Shown one piece after another: positions 1 through 8,232 of a stretch of 43,743 bases of DNA (its first letter is position 1; each line of letters starts with the position of its first letter). The position numbers were made by a program, and so were the translations under genes. The notes beneath the pieces are model-generated. The model saw only the letters and a list, made by a program, of their open reading frames with translations. It ran no database searches and was not told the DNA's origin. This DNA comes from Gammaproteobacteria bacterium (GTDB lineage: Bacteria; Pseudomonadota; Gammaproteobacteria; GCA-001735895): positions 1 to 43,743 of the forward strand of contig JAAEMR010000195.1 in NCBI GenBank assembly GCA_024225395.1. Reading direction: 5' to 3'.

Positions 1-75
1 GCCACTTTCTACCATCATTTTGGCATACTCCAGTTTTTGTTCTGGTGAGGTATTCACACGTTCTTTTCTGGTCAT
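1..75 (-). CDS. Transposase N-terminus, probable IS3-type OrfA (partial)
   Basis: An ATG on the minus strand at 75 opens a frame that runs off the window edge, giving 25 residues beginning MTRKERVNTSPEQKLEYAKM. The short basic start followed by 'SPEQKLEYAKMMVESG' resembles the beginning of the helix-turn-helix OrfA of IS3-family transposases. A weak GAGA ribosome-binding stretch lies about 6 bases upstream. Only the first few turns of the protein are visible, so the family call is an inference and it is unknown whether the element is intact. Confidence 0.5.
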   Translation of the reverse strand, partial: MTRKERVNTSPEQKLEYAKMMVESG

Positions 76-400
76 TTTAGTCTCTCATTATTTTGTTAAT
101 AATAAGCTATAAAACACTACAAGTTTATTAGACCATTACAACCAGATAATTGGTAATCGTTAGAATCACGACAGTCCAGTATATTTTCCAGCCATTACGC
201 ATGTCATCACCCATGAGTGTTAATCAAACAATATAGCAGGAATGCCAGTTGGTATCGCCATTTATAATTCATCAAAGGTGAGTTAAAGGGCTGGAGGGGG
301 GCGTGAAGAGCCTTTTGCTCTCTTTCAATAAGCTTCAGATAAACCCCAAAAGAACCTGATATTATATTCATTTATTTCCGGTCAATAATATTCATTAATC
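76..400. other. Intergenic, probable IS flank and dinB upstream region
   Basis: This stretch separates the transposase fragment from dinB. No coding frame is convincing on either strand. A short inverted repeat (AGAGC, loop CTTTT, GCTCT) lies near 307-325. No LexA box of the form CTGT-N8-ACAG was found upstream of dinB, so SOS control is not supported here. The terminal inverted repeat of the putative insertion element should lie in this region but could not be identified. Confidence 0.4.
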
Positions 401-1474
401 ATGCCTGACTCTCCCCGCAAAATCATTCATATTGATATGGATGCATTTTTCGCCTCTGTTGAGCAACGTGATAATGCTGAATTGATCGGTAAGCCCGTCG
501 CAGTCGGGGGCTCTAAAAAACGAGGGGTGGTCGCCGCAGCAAGTTATGAAGCGCGTAAATTTGGCGTGTATTCCGCTATGCCCTCAATGACTGCCATAAA
601 AAAATGTCCCCAGCTAATTTTTGTAAAGCCTCGTTTTGGGGTCTACAAATCAGTCTCTCAGGAAATTCGTTCAATCTTTCAACAATTTACCGATTTAATT
701 GAACCGCTGTCTCTTGATGAAGCATATCTGGATGTCACCGAAAATAAAAAAGGCATGGCTTCGGCTACCGAAGTAGCCGCTGAAATTAAAAAAAAGATCA
801 AACAGAAAACAGGTTTAACCGCTTCAGCGGGTGTATCCATAAATAAATTTCTGGCCAAAATCGCATCAGATTATGAAAAGCCGGATGGTTTGTTTGTGAT
901 TAAACCCGACATGGCACAGCGGTTTGTTGATCAGTTACCTGTTGAGAAGTTTTATGGTGTCGGCAAAGTAACAGCAAGTAAAATGAAGTCCCTCGGAATA
1001 TTGACTGGATATGAATTAAAGCAATGGTCTAAACAGGAGCTGGTGCAGCAGTTTGGAAAGACGGGAAATTATTTTTTTGATATTGCAAATGGTCTGGATA
1101 ATCGACCGGTTGTTTCACACCGGGAGAGAAAATCGATTGGAGCAGAAAGTACCTTTTTAAATGATAAAAATACTCTTGAAGATTTAACCGAAAGTCTACA
1201 ATCGATCGCAGAAGAGGTGGCTCAACGAGTGGCAAAGCAGGAATCTGCAGGGCGCACGGTTACTCTTAAAATTAAATTCTCAAATTTCACTCAAATCACC
1301 CGGAGTCATTCGTTTCTAACACCGGTTAATGATTATGAATCCATTGTTTCGATCGCAAAATACCTGTTACAACGGGCATTTGAAGACGGTATGAGTGTCC
1401 GGCTGCTGGGCTTAACCATTTCTAACCTGGATAAAACCAGGCAGTCCGTTTCACAGTTGACATTGGGTTTTTGA
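401..1474 (+). CDS. dinB: DNA polymerase IV (Y-family translesion polymerase)
   Basis: The 357 residues match the usual length of DinB. Seen directly: the N-terminal catalytic motif IDMDAFFASVEQ (D12), the second metal site SLDEAYLDV (D106, E107), the nucleotide-loop stretch GVVAAASYEARKFGV, a helix-hairpin-helix region around 170-200, and a little-finger domain from about 235. The C-terminus QLTLGF resembles the beta-clamp-binding tail of E. coli DinB. Established role: error-prone bypass and mismatch extension at stalled forks in the cytoplasm. It is followed after 77 bases by a lipoprotein gene with no evident functional link. No SOS operator is recognisable. Confidence 0.97.
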   Translation: MPDSPRKIIHIDMDAFFASVEQRDNAELIGKPVAVGGSKKRGVVAAASYEARKFGVYSAMPSMTAIKKCPQLIFVKPRFGVYKSVSQEIRSIFQQFTDLIEPLSLDEAYLDVTENKKGMASATEVAAEIKKKIKQKTGLTASAGVSINKFLAKIASDYEKPDGLFVIKPDMAQRFVDQLPVEKFYGVGKVTASKMKSLGILTGYELKQWSKQELVQQFGKTGNYFFDIANGLDNRPVVSHRERKSIGAESTFLNDKNTLEDLTESLQSIAEEVAQRVAKQESAGRTVTLKIKFSNFTQITRSHSFLTPVNDYESIVSIAKYLLQRAFEDGMSVRLLGLTISNLDKTRQSVSQLTLGF

Positions 1475-1551
1475 AAGCGTTAACTGCTAAAGGTAATACT
1501 GTTTCCACAGATGCTACCCATCATTTTTTACTCAACCTACAGGATAAAACC

Positions 1552-1872
1552 ATGAGATTTAAAATAATATTATTACTGCCTTTACTGATCTTTTCACTGT
1601 CGGCATGCACAATGGTCAAATTAACGGCTGAAGGAGAAAAAGCCAGGGTATTGAGTGCCGAGGAAGTTACAAAATGTACCTATGTAGGAAAAACGACGTC
1701 GACGACCACCGAAAAAGCTTTGGGCGTTAAACGTCATGAAGATGCACTGAATCTTGAGTTAGTTTCCCTGGCCAGGAATGCGGCTGGTAGACTGGGTGGT
1801 GATACGGTTGTTGCTGAAGGTCCAGAGAAAGAAGGGCGGCAGTCTTTCCGTGTTTACCGTTGTATTCCCTAA
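1552..1872 (+). CDS. DUF4156-type lipoprotein (YjeI-like)
   Basis: The frame is open from 1471, but the natural start is the ATG at 1552, because it gives a clean lipoprotein signal: MRFKIILLLPLLIFSLSAC with lipobox LSAC and acylated Cys19. This leaves a mature chain of about 88 residues. The pattern VKLTAEGEKARVLSAEEVTKCTYVG is typical of DUF4156 proteins such as E. coli YjeI. Cys residues near each end of the mature part (in VTKCTYVG and VYRCIP) could form a disulfide. It is probably anchored in the outer or inner membrane on the periplasmic side. The molecular function of the family is not known to me. Confidence 0.8.
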   Translation: MRFKIILLLPLLIFSLSACTMVKLTAEGEKARVLSAEEVTKCTYVGKTTSTTTEKALGVKRHEDALNLELVSLARNAAGRLGGDTVVAEGPEKEGRQSFRVYRCIP

Positions 1873-1958
1873 TATTAAAAGGTAATCGAGACAGATAAAT
1901 TTAAAATTTCTACTATGCTTAATTAATAAAATTACAGCCTATTATCTAAGAGCCGGGT

Positions 1959-3332
1959 GTGGAAAATAATAATTTTGAAATCTATTACAGGGATGGCCTG
2001 AAATCAGGAGTATCTTCTGAAGAAGCTACTGAAAAACTCTCTCAACTTCTGAAAGTTTCATTGAAAAAAGCTGAACTGATGATTGCCTCTGCAGACAGGG
2101 TTGTCAAAAGTGGACTCAGCAAGAAAAAAGCGGATAAATATTACGCAGCACTTAGTCGGGTTGGTTTACAGGTTGAAATTCAAAAAACCAGGCCGCAGAA
2201 AGTGATGGAGCAGGAGGATGTTACTGAACCGACTGTTCCTGAGGTAGAAGATTATACGCCTCAATGCGTAAATTCTGTGTCAAACAGAACTCATTATGAT
2301 CACGCTGTAGGTGCAAAAAAGTCCATTCAACTGATATTTAAGGGTAAAGGTTTTGAATATTTTAAAATCTGGATAGTTAATATTTTTCTAACTATTTTAA
2401 CCCTGGGTATTTACTCGGCCTGGGCAAAGGTTCGAAACAAGCAGTATTTTTATGGTAATACTTTTATTGACGGAAATAGCTTTAACTATACGGCTAAACC
2501 ACTGGCTATTTTAAAAGGGCGTTTGATTGCTGTTGGTTTGTTTATTATGTACGCAGTGTTAAATCAATTTATGCCTATTGTCGGATTAATTTTATTTTTG
2601 CTCTTACTGGCCTTTTTACCCTGGATAATTATTCGTTCACTGGCTTTCAATGCGCGTAACTCCGTATTTCGAAATATTCGATTTAATTTTACTGGAACTT
2701 CCTGGGATGCCGTTAAGGCATTTTTACTTTGGCCGTTATTGATGCTGCCTACATTGGGTTTGATTCTGCCGTTTGTCTGGTATAAACAAAGTCGCTTTTT
2801 TGTTAACAACAGTGCCTATGGCACGACAGGTTTTCATATTGATGCGACCGTGAAAGATTATTATAAGATTTTCTTGATATTCCTTGGCTCTATTATTCTT
2901 TTAGGGGTAGCGATGTCCGTTTTAATTGCTGCTTTCGGTGTTGATCCGAATAATCCCGCAGCAATGATGCCTGTGTTGGCTGTAACCGGTCCTCTGTCGT
3001 TGCTGGTGTATCTGTATATGTTTGGTTATCTGGCTGCAGCTCTGGGCAATTTATATTTCAATACCACAACCCTTGATCAACATGGTTTTATGTCGACATT
3101 GAAAACCAGAAACATAGCCTGGATATATTTTTCAAATACACTGGCTATAGCCTTCAGCTTTGGCTTGTTAATACCGTGGGCACAGCTTCGCATGACAGCT
3201 TACAGAGTGAGTTGTTTACAGCTTAAAGTGGCTGATTCTCTGGATGACTTTATTGCTGCTGAAGAAGAACATGTTTCTGCTTTAGGTGAACAGGTCGGTG
3301 AAATTTTTGATATGGAAGTTTCAGTTATCTGA
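1959..3332 (+). CDS. DUF898 (YjgN-family) polytopic membrane protein
   Basis: The gene starts with GTG at 1959 and encodes 457 residues. Residues 1-75 form a soluble, Lys-rich domain (FEIYYRDGLKSGVSSEEA...) ending in GLQVEIQ. From about residue 110 the sequence is DUF898-like: KSIQLIFKGKGFEYFKIWIVN, then LTLGIYSAWAKVRNKQYFYGN, a motif pair repeated later as LKTRNIAWIYFSNT and LIPWAQLRMTAYR. About eight hydrophobic segments predict an inner-membrane protein. The family is conserved but its function is not established. The next gene, 55 bases downstream, is an M48 metalloprotease, and the two probably form a transcription unit. Confidence 0.85.
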   Translation: MENNNFEIYYRDGLKSGVSSEEATEKLSQLLKVSLKKAELMIASADRVVKSGLSKKKADKYYAALSRVGLQVEIQKTRPQKVMEQEDVTEPTVPEVEDYTPQCVNSVSNRTHYDHAVGAKKSIQLIFKGKGFEYFKIWIVNIFLTILTLGIYSAWAKVRNKQYFYGNTFIDGNSFNYTAKPLAILKGRLIAVGLFIMYAVLNQFMPIVGLILFLLLLAFLPWIIIRSLAFNARNSVFRNIRFNFTGTSWDAVKAFLLWPLLMLPTLGLILPFVWYKQSRFFVNNSAYGTTGFHIDATVKDYYKIFLIFLGSIILLGVAMSVLIAAFGVDPNNPAAMMPVLAVTGPLSLLVYLYMFGYLAAALGNLYFNTTTLDQHGFMSTLKTRNIAWIYFSNTLAIAFSFGLLIPWAQLRMTAYRVSCLQLKVADSLDDFIAAEEEHVSALGEQVGEIFDMEVSVI

Positions 3333-3387
3333 TCGCTAAAAATCCGGCATCTATAAAGTACTAAATATCACAAGCAATACAGGTATA

Positions 3388-4479
3388 GTGGTTCAAGTTA
3401 AAGGAAACTTTTTTGCTGTCAGTTCTTCAGAACGTCAACCGGCTTTGCTCAGTATCGCCGAGACAGGGCAGGTTGTAGTACGTCAAATAGATGGTCCCGG
3501 TACCCGGGAATATGCTGCCTGTCATTTTAATGAACTGGATATCTCTCCGCGACTGGGTAATACACCCCGGCATATTGGTTTTGTAAATGGAAGCAGTTTT
3601 GAAACTCCTGACAATGACAAAATAGACGAACTGCTAGTAGCTTTTCAGCAGGGTACTTTTCATCGATTTATTCATTATCTGGAAAGTCACCTGTTAATTG
3701 TGTTGCTGGTTGTGGTGCTGGTTTCTGCTTTTCTGTGGGGCTCAATAAAGTACGGTGTGCCTGCGGTTGCAAATTTTAGCGCAGAATTCTTGCCGGTCGA
3801 AGTCTCTCAATACCTGGGTCAGGGTACTCTGGACATTCTGGATGAAACCGTTTTCTCAACTTCAGAACTAACCACGCAACGCCAAAATCAGTTATCAAGT
3901 TTATTTTTAAGCTATATCCCCCATTATTCTGACTTCGGAATAACAGTAGAATTTCGTCAGGGAAAAGATCTGGGTGCCAATGCGCTTGCGCTACCGGATG
4001 GGAGCATTATATTCACCGATGAACTGGTTGATTTATCACAGGATGACCTGGAGTTAGTGGCCGTATTTGCCCATGAGGTGGGTCATGTCGTTCATCGACA
4101 TGTATTGCGAAGAGTTATACAGGATTCATTACTGGCCGTGTTAGTAGTGATGATGACGGGAGATATTTCGTCGGCTTCTTCAATCGTTTATGCGATTCCG
4201 AGTTTATTGCTCGAACTGGCTTATTCGCGGGAATTTGAATCGGACGCCGATGATTTTGCTTATCAGTTTCTGATCGAAAATGACATTGAAACGTCTCATT
4301 TTGCTAACATTATGCTGCGCTTGATGAAATCTGCAGAAGATAATAATAAACCGGATGATGCAGAACTTGCGGTAAACGATCAAACTGAAAATGATAACCG
4401 GGATGGCTTTGAGAATATTATCCCCTACCTGTCGACACACCCCGCAACTAAAAGCAGAATACAGGTTTTTCTTCAGTAG
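3388..4479 (+). CDS. M48-family membrane-anchored zinc metalloprotease
   Basis: The gene starts with GTG at 3388 and encodes 363 residues. Residues 1-85 form a small soluble N-terminal domain (FFAVSSSERQPALLSIAETG...). One strong transmembrane helix follows at about 102-120 (LLIVLLVVVLVSAFLW). The catalytic domain contains VAVFAHEVGHVVHRH, giving HExxH with H229, E230 and H233, and a downstream EFESDAD providing the third zinc ligand E284. This arrangement is typical of M48 peptidases. The active site would be on one side of the inner membrane; which side is not settled by the sequence. The neighbour upstream is a DUF898 membrane protein, and the downstream neighbour glnD is convergent, 26 bases away. 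Confidence 0.88.
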   Translation: MVQVKGNFFAVSSSERQPALLSIAETGQVVVRQIDGPGTREYAACHFNELDISPRLGNTPRHIGFVNGSSFETPDNDKIDELLVAFQQGTFHRFIHYLESHLLIVLLVVVLVSAFLWGSIKYGVPAVANFSAEFLPVEVSQYLGQGTLDILDETVFSTSELTTQRQNQLSSLFLSYIPHYSDFGITVEFRQGKDLGANALALPDGSIIFTDELVDLSQDDLELVAVFAHEVGHVVHRHVLRRVIQDSLLAVLVVMMTGDISSASSIVYAIPSLLLELAYSREFESDADDFAYQFLIENDIETSHFANIMLRLMKSAEDNNKPDDAELAVNDQTENDNRDGFENIIPYLSTHPATKSRIQVFLQ

Positions 4480-4505
4480 GCCAGCCGCTGTGATATGGCG
4501 CTAAT

Positions 4506-7163
4506 CTATTTTTGATGACCCGGTTGGTTCTTATCCAGAGTTTCTGTAATGTTGTGTTTGAGTTCAGTTAAAAGTTGGGAATCTCTGACAGCATGGTGCT
4601 GATTATCTGTCAGATAAAAAATATCCTCTACGCGTTCTCCCAGAGTTGAAATTTTGGCATGGGAAACCTGTAAATTCATTTCGGCAATTAGTTCGGAAAT
4701 AATATACAGCAATCCGGGGCGATCGGCGGTCGTTATTTCCATGATAGTGCGATGGTTAAGAATATCCTGGGAAAACTCTATTTGAGAGGGACTGCTGAAT
4801 GATTTCAGCTGGCGTGGCATGCGCTGTGAAATATTCACTTCAGGCTTTTCATCGCAATCCAACGCTTTTAACAGGGTGTTTTTAATTATTTCGATGTCAT
4901 GATTATTGGACAGTGGCTCGCTGTTAGAGTCCTGAATGATAAATGTATCCAGCGTTTGATTGTCCCGGGTGGTGTAGATATCAGCATGTAGAATATCCAG
5001 GTTGAAACTGCTTAACACGCCGACGACTCGACCAAATACATGCTCGGTATCGATGGTATGAATAAAAATTTCGGTGGCCCTGGAGTGAACTGACTGGCGA
5101 ATATTGACTACGGAAGAACTGCTTTTGTTATCCATAATGGCTGAGACATGCCAGCTGATTTCTTCGGCTTTATGATGTAGAAAATAGTCGCCGGGAAATT
5201 CGTCACACAGATGTTCAATGTCTTCCCTTGTATAGTTAGACTGAGTGATCAAGTCGCAGGCGGCTTCTTTATTGCCATTGATTATTTCATCTATGTCGGG
5301 GGATTGTTCTATACCCTGTCTCAAGGCTTTTTTGGTGGAATTGAAAAGCTCGAATAACAGCGAACCTTTCCAGTTATTCCACTGTTTCGGGTTGGTGGCC
5401 CGGATATCGGCAACCGTGAGTAGATACAGGTAATCGAGCATGCTTTCACTGCCGACTTTACGTGCAAATTCGTGTACCACATCCGGGTCACTGATATCTT
5501 TGCGCTGGGCGGTTGTCGACATTAACAGGTGCATACGCACCAGTTGGGAGAGCACGCGTGTATCTTTTCGATTCATGCCATGTTGCAGGCAAAAATACTC
5601 GGCATCTTCGGCACCTTCTACCGAATGATCACCACCACGTCCTTTTGCAATATCATGGAATAATCCTGCGAGATAAAGCAGTTCAGGTTTTTCCAGTTCA
5701 TCGTGAATGGCATTACAGTGTGGAAATTCATGGAGATGTTCTTCAACCGAAAAACGGCGAAGGTTACGAATTACAAACAGGGTATGCTGATCGACGGTAT
5801 AAGCATGAAATAAGTCATATTGCATACGACCAACTATTTTTTCAAATGCAGGGATATATGCAGCCAGTACGCCGTATCTGTTCATGCGCCGCAACTGATG
5901 AATAATACCGATGGGTTTGCGAATGAACTTCATGAATAGTTCATTTATTTTGGGGTCAGAACGATATTGGTCGTCAATCAGGTGCAGGCTTTCGCGGATC
6001 AGTCGAATGGTGGCCGCGTGAGGCCCATGAATATCCGGTCGCCCCTGCATCAGCATGAATATCTCTATCAAGGCTGCCGGGTTATTGATAAAAACCTGGT
6101 CATTAACGGCTTCAACATAATTATTATGCAGTTTGAAATCATCGTTAAGTATTTCGGTTTTATTAAAAAAACGTTTATAGACGATTTCCTGGTTTAATAG
6201 TTGAAGTAACATTTCATTCAATCGCTCCAGTTCCATGATGGTGCGATAATATTTTTGCATGAATTGTTCGATAGCCTGATTATTGTCACCGGCTTCAAAA
6301 CCAAAAATTTCGGCCAGTTGTTTCTGATAATCAAACAGTAACCTGTCTTCATGTCTTCCGGTAAGTCGGTGCAACGCAAAACGTACACGCCACAGATGAG
6401 TCTGCCCGTCGATTAGTGCCTGGTATTCCTGTTCGGTAAAAAAACCATGATCAACCAGTTCTTTTAAATTTCTAGCACCGTAATGGCGTTTGGCAACCCA
6501 GCCGATTATTTGAATATCTCTCAAACCACCCGGACCTTCTTTGACATTGGGTTCAAGGTTGTAGGCAGTGTCGTTAAAGCGAAGGTGACGGTTTTTCTGT
6601 TCTTCCAGTTTTGCTAACAGAAAATCCTTAGATGACCACATTTTTTTGGGTGAAATTGCAGCCTGGTATTTATCGTAAAGCTTTTCATCTCCGGTGATGA
6701 GGCGTGACTCAATCATGTTGGTGATCACGGTGACATCATTTTTACCCTCTTTAATGCAATCTTTAAGGGTTCGCACACTGGCCCCGACTTCCAGCCCTAT
6801 ATCCCATAAAAAGGTTAGAAATGCTGATATTTTTTCTTCATGCTGTTTGTCCGGTTTTTTAGATAACAATAGCATCAGGTCAATATCAGATGCTGGCAGC
6901 AGTTCATCTCGACCGTAGCCGCCCACTGCCAGTAATGCATTAATATTGTTTTCTAAACCACCCATGAAATGCTGATGGCAGTGAATTAATATTCGGTCTA
7001 CAAAGCGGGATCTCTGACGTACCAGTAAATCGGCTGTAGATTCCGGAGTAAAAGATTCATACAGTAATTGTGTGGCTTTTTTTAATGCCTCGGAAATGGT
7101 TTTTATATCAGTGCCGGCATTTACCAGAGTTTCATCCAGCCAGTCCAGTGAAGTTAAAGGCAT
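4506..7163 (-). CDS. glnD: Bifunctional uridylyltransferase/uridylyl-removing enzyme GlnD
   Basis: 885 residues, the usual GlnD length. Domain order: nucleotidyltransferase with GGYGRDELLPASDIDLMLL (GGYGR at 81-85, catalytic D93 and D95), a helical linker, an HD domain with LFHDIAKGRGGDHS (H503, D504) for uridylyl removal, and two C-terminal ACT domains (about 700-780 and 810-880, the second with ITTADRPGLLYIISELIAE). Known role: senses glutamine and reversibly uridylylates PII proteins, controlling glutamine synthetase and nitrogen regulation. It lies 3 bases downstream of map on the same strand, so the two are probably cotranscribed. Confidence 0.97.
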   Translation of the reverse strand: MPLTSLDWLDETLVNAGTDIKTISEALKKATQLLYESFTPESTADLLVRQRSRFVDRILIHCHQHFMGGLENNINALLAVGGYGRDELLPASDIDLMLLLSKKPDKQHEEKISAFLTFLWDIGLEVGASVRTLKDCIKEGKNDVTVITNMIESRLITGDEKLYDKYQAAISPKKMWSSKDFLLAKLEEQKNRHLRFNDTAYNLEPNVKEGPGGLRDIQIIGWVAKRHYGARNLKELVDHGFFTEQEYQALIDGQTHLWRVRFALHRLTGRHEDRLLFDYQKQLAEIFGFEAGDNNQAIEQFMQKYYRTIMELERLNEMLLQLLNQEIVYKRFFNKTEILNDDFKLHNNYVEAVNDQVFINNPAALIEIFMLMQGRPDIHGPHAATIRLIRESLHLIDDQYRSDPKINELFMKFIRKPIGIIHQLRRMNRYGVLAAYIPAFEKIVGRMQYDLFHAYTVDQHTLFVIRNLRRFSVEEHLHEFPHCNAIHDELEKPELLYLAGLFHDIAKGRGGDHSVEGAEDAEYFCLQHGMNRKDTRVLSQLVRMHLLMSTTAQRKDISDPDVVHEFARKVGSESMLDYLYLLTVADIRATNPKQWNNWKGSLLFELFNSTKKALRQGIEQSPDIDEIINGNKEAACDLITQSNYTREDIEHLCDEFPGDYFLHHKAEEISWHVSAIMDNKSSSSVVNIRQSVHSRATEIFIHTIDTEHVFGRVVGVLSSFNLDILHADIYTTRDNQTLDTFIIQDSNSEPLSNNHDIEIIKNTLLKALDCDEKPEVNISQRMPRQLKSFSSPSQIEFSQDILNHRTIMEITTADRPGLLYIISELIAEMNLQVSHAKISTLGERVEDIFYLTDNQHHAVRDSQLLTELKHNITETLDKNQPGHQK

Positions 7164-7166
7164 TGC

Positions 7167-7934
7167 TTATAAAGGCCAGTCGGGGTGTTCGGTTAAAATT
7201 TCAAAACCATTATCGGTGACTAAATTTGTATGTTCCCATTGGGCTGACAGACTGCGATCCCGGGTAACGACGGTCCAGTCATCGGGTAGCAGTTTGACGT
7301 GCCGTTTACCGAGGTTCACCATGGGTTCTATGGTAAAAGTCATGCCTGGCTCCAGCACCACACCGGTACCTGCTTTGCCATAATGCAGTACCTGTGGATC
7401 TTCATGAAAACCTTTGCCGATCCCATGACCGCAATATTCTCTTACAATGCTGCAACGGTTTTTTTCAGCGTAGGTTTGTATTGCAAACCCGATGTCACCC
7501 AGAGTCACGCCCGGTTTAATCATTTCTATACCAACTTTCATGCAGTCATAAGCAACCTGAGCCAGTCGTTTCCCCTGTATTGTGGGTTTACCAACCACAA
7601 ACATACGGCTGGTATCGCCGTGGTATTCATCTTTGATGACGGTGATATCAATGTTGATCATATCGCCATTTTTAAGCACCTTATCGGACGGTATACCATG
7701 ACATACCTGGTGATTGACAGAGGTGCAGATGGACTTTGGAAAACCACGATAATTTAACGGTGCTGGTATCGCCTGCTGAACATTAACAATGTAATCATGG
7801 CAGATTTCATCGAGTCGACCGGTGGTCACTCCCGGCACGACATGCGGCTCGATCATTTTTAGCACATCCGCTGCAAGACGCCCTGCGATTCGCATTTTTT
7901 CGATTTCTGCTGCTGATTTCAGCGTAATAGCCAT
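7167..7934 (-). CDS. map: Methionine aminopeptidase, type I
   Basis: The open frame extends to 7997, but the conserved start is the ATG at 7934 (MAITLKSAAEIEKMRIAGRL), giving 255 residues, the normal length. The metal-binding residues are visible: NIDITVIKDEYHGDTSRMF (two Asp), GHGIGKGFHEDPQ (His), FTIEPMV (Glu) and QWEHT (Glu). Established role: cotranslational removal of the initiator methionine in the cytoplasm. It is divergent from rpsB; the rpsB promoter core ends up only 18-47 bases upstream of the map start, so promoters of the two genes must overlap or abut. Confidence 0.96.
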   Translation of the reverse strand: MAITLKSAAEIEKMRIAGRLAADVLKMIEPHVVPGVTTGRLDEICHDYIVNVQQAIPAPLNYRGFPKSICTSVNHQVCHGIPSDKVLKNGDMINIDITVIKDEYHGDTSRMFVVGKPTIQGKRLAQVAYDCMKVGIEMIKPGVTLGDIGFAIQTYAEKNRCSIVREYCGHGIGKGFHEDPQVLHYGKAGTGVVLEPGMTFTIEPMVNLGKRHVKLLPDDWTVVTRDRSLSAQWEHTNLVTDNGFEILTEHPDWPL

Positions 7935-7951
7935 AAATTGTTGCCAGTATA

Positions 7952-7989
7952 TTGTTGAAAGGGTGTGATTATGGTATAAAGCGCGCGCC
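7952..7989 (+). promoter_or_regulatory. Sigma70 promoter of rpsB-tsf with GC-rich discriminator
   Basis: TTGTTG at 7952-7957 and TATAAA at 7975-7980 are separated by exactly 17 bases and are followed by GCGCGCGCC at 7981-7989. A GC-rich discriminator directly after the -10 box is characteristic of stringently (ppGpp/DksA) controlled stable-RNA and ribosomal protein promoters. The inferred start near 7986-7988 gives a leader of about 245 nucleotides. This is read by eye, without a start-site experiment. Confidence 0.7.
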
Positions 7990-8105
7990 TTCGGCAATGT
8001 CCAAAGGCAAAAAACATTCTTAAACTTAAAAATTAGTTAATTTTTGGTGAAAGAATGAAATTCACACACATGCTAAATGCTTAGTTATGGGTGCCAGATT
8101 TATCA

Positions 8106-8209
8106 GCCCTTAATAAGGGCCGGTTCCAGAGATCTGGTCGTAACTAAAAGGTATGTGGAGGCTTAACCCAAAGTGTATCGTAGTTGTCTTTGATACAACC
8201 GTACACTTT
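8106..8209 (+). promoter_or_regulatory. Structured rpsB leader (candidate S2 autoregulatory element)
   Basis: Three hairpins can be drawn in the rpsB 5' leader: GCCCT/AGGGC (8106-8110 with 8116-8120), CCAGA/TCTGG (8126-8130 with 8133-8137), and a long one pairing 8170-8177 (AAAGTGTA) with 8202-8209 (TACACTTT), with inner stem GTTGT/ACAAC (8183-8187 with 8195-8199). The last ends 10 bases before the Shine-Dalgarno sequence. In E. coli, S2 represses its own mRNA through a leader structure; that this leader is homologous is inference. Confidence 0.55.
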
Positions 8210-8232
8210 ATATGACATCTGGAGAATTCAAT

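Noticed and set aside
302-400. LexA operator before dinB
   Set aside because: No CTGT-N8-ACAG match is present.
5513-5905. 130-codon plus-strand frame inside glnD
   Set aside because: It lies wholly antisense to a clear GlnD coding region and has no recognisable domain.
7299-7757. 152-codon plus-strand frame inside map
   Set aside because: It is antisense to conserved map motifs and carries no family signal.
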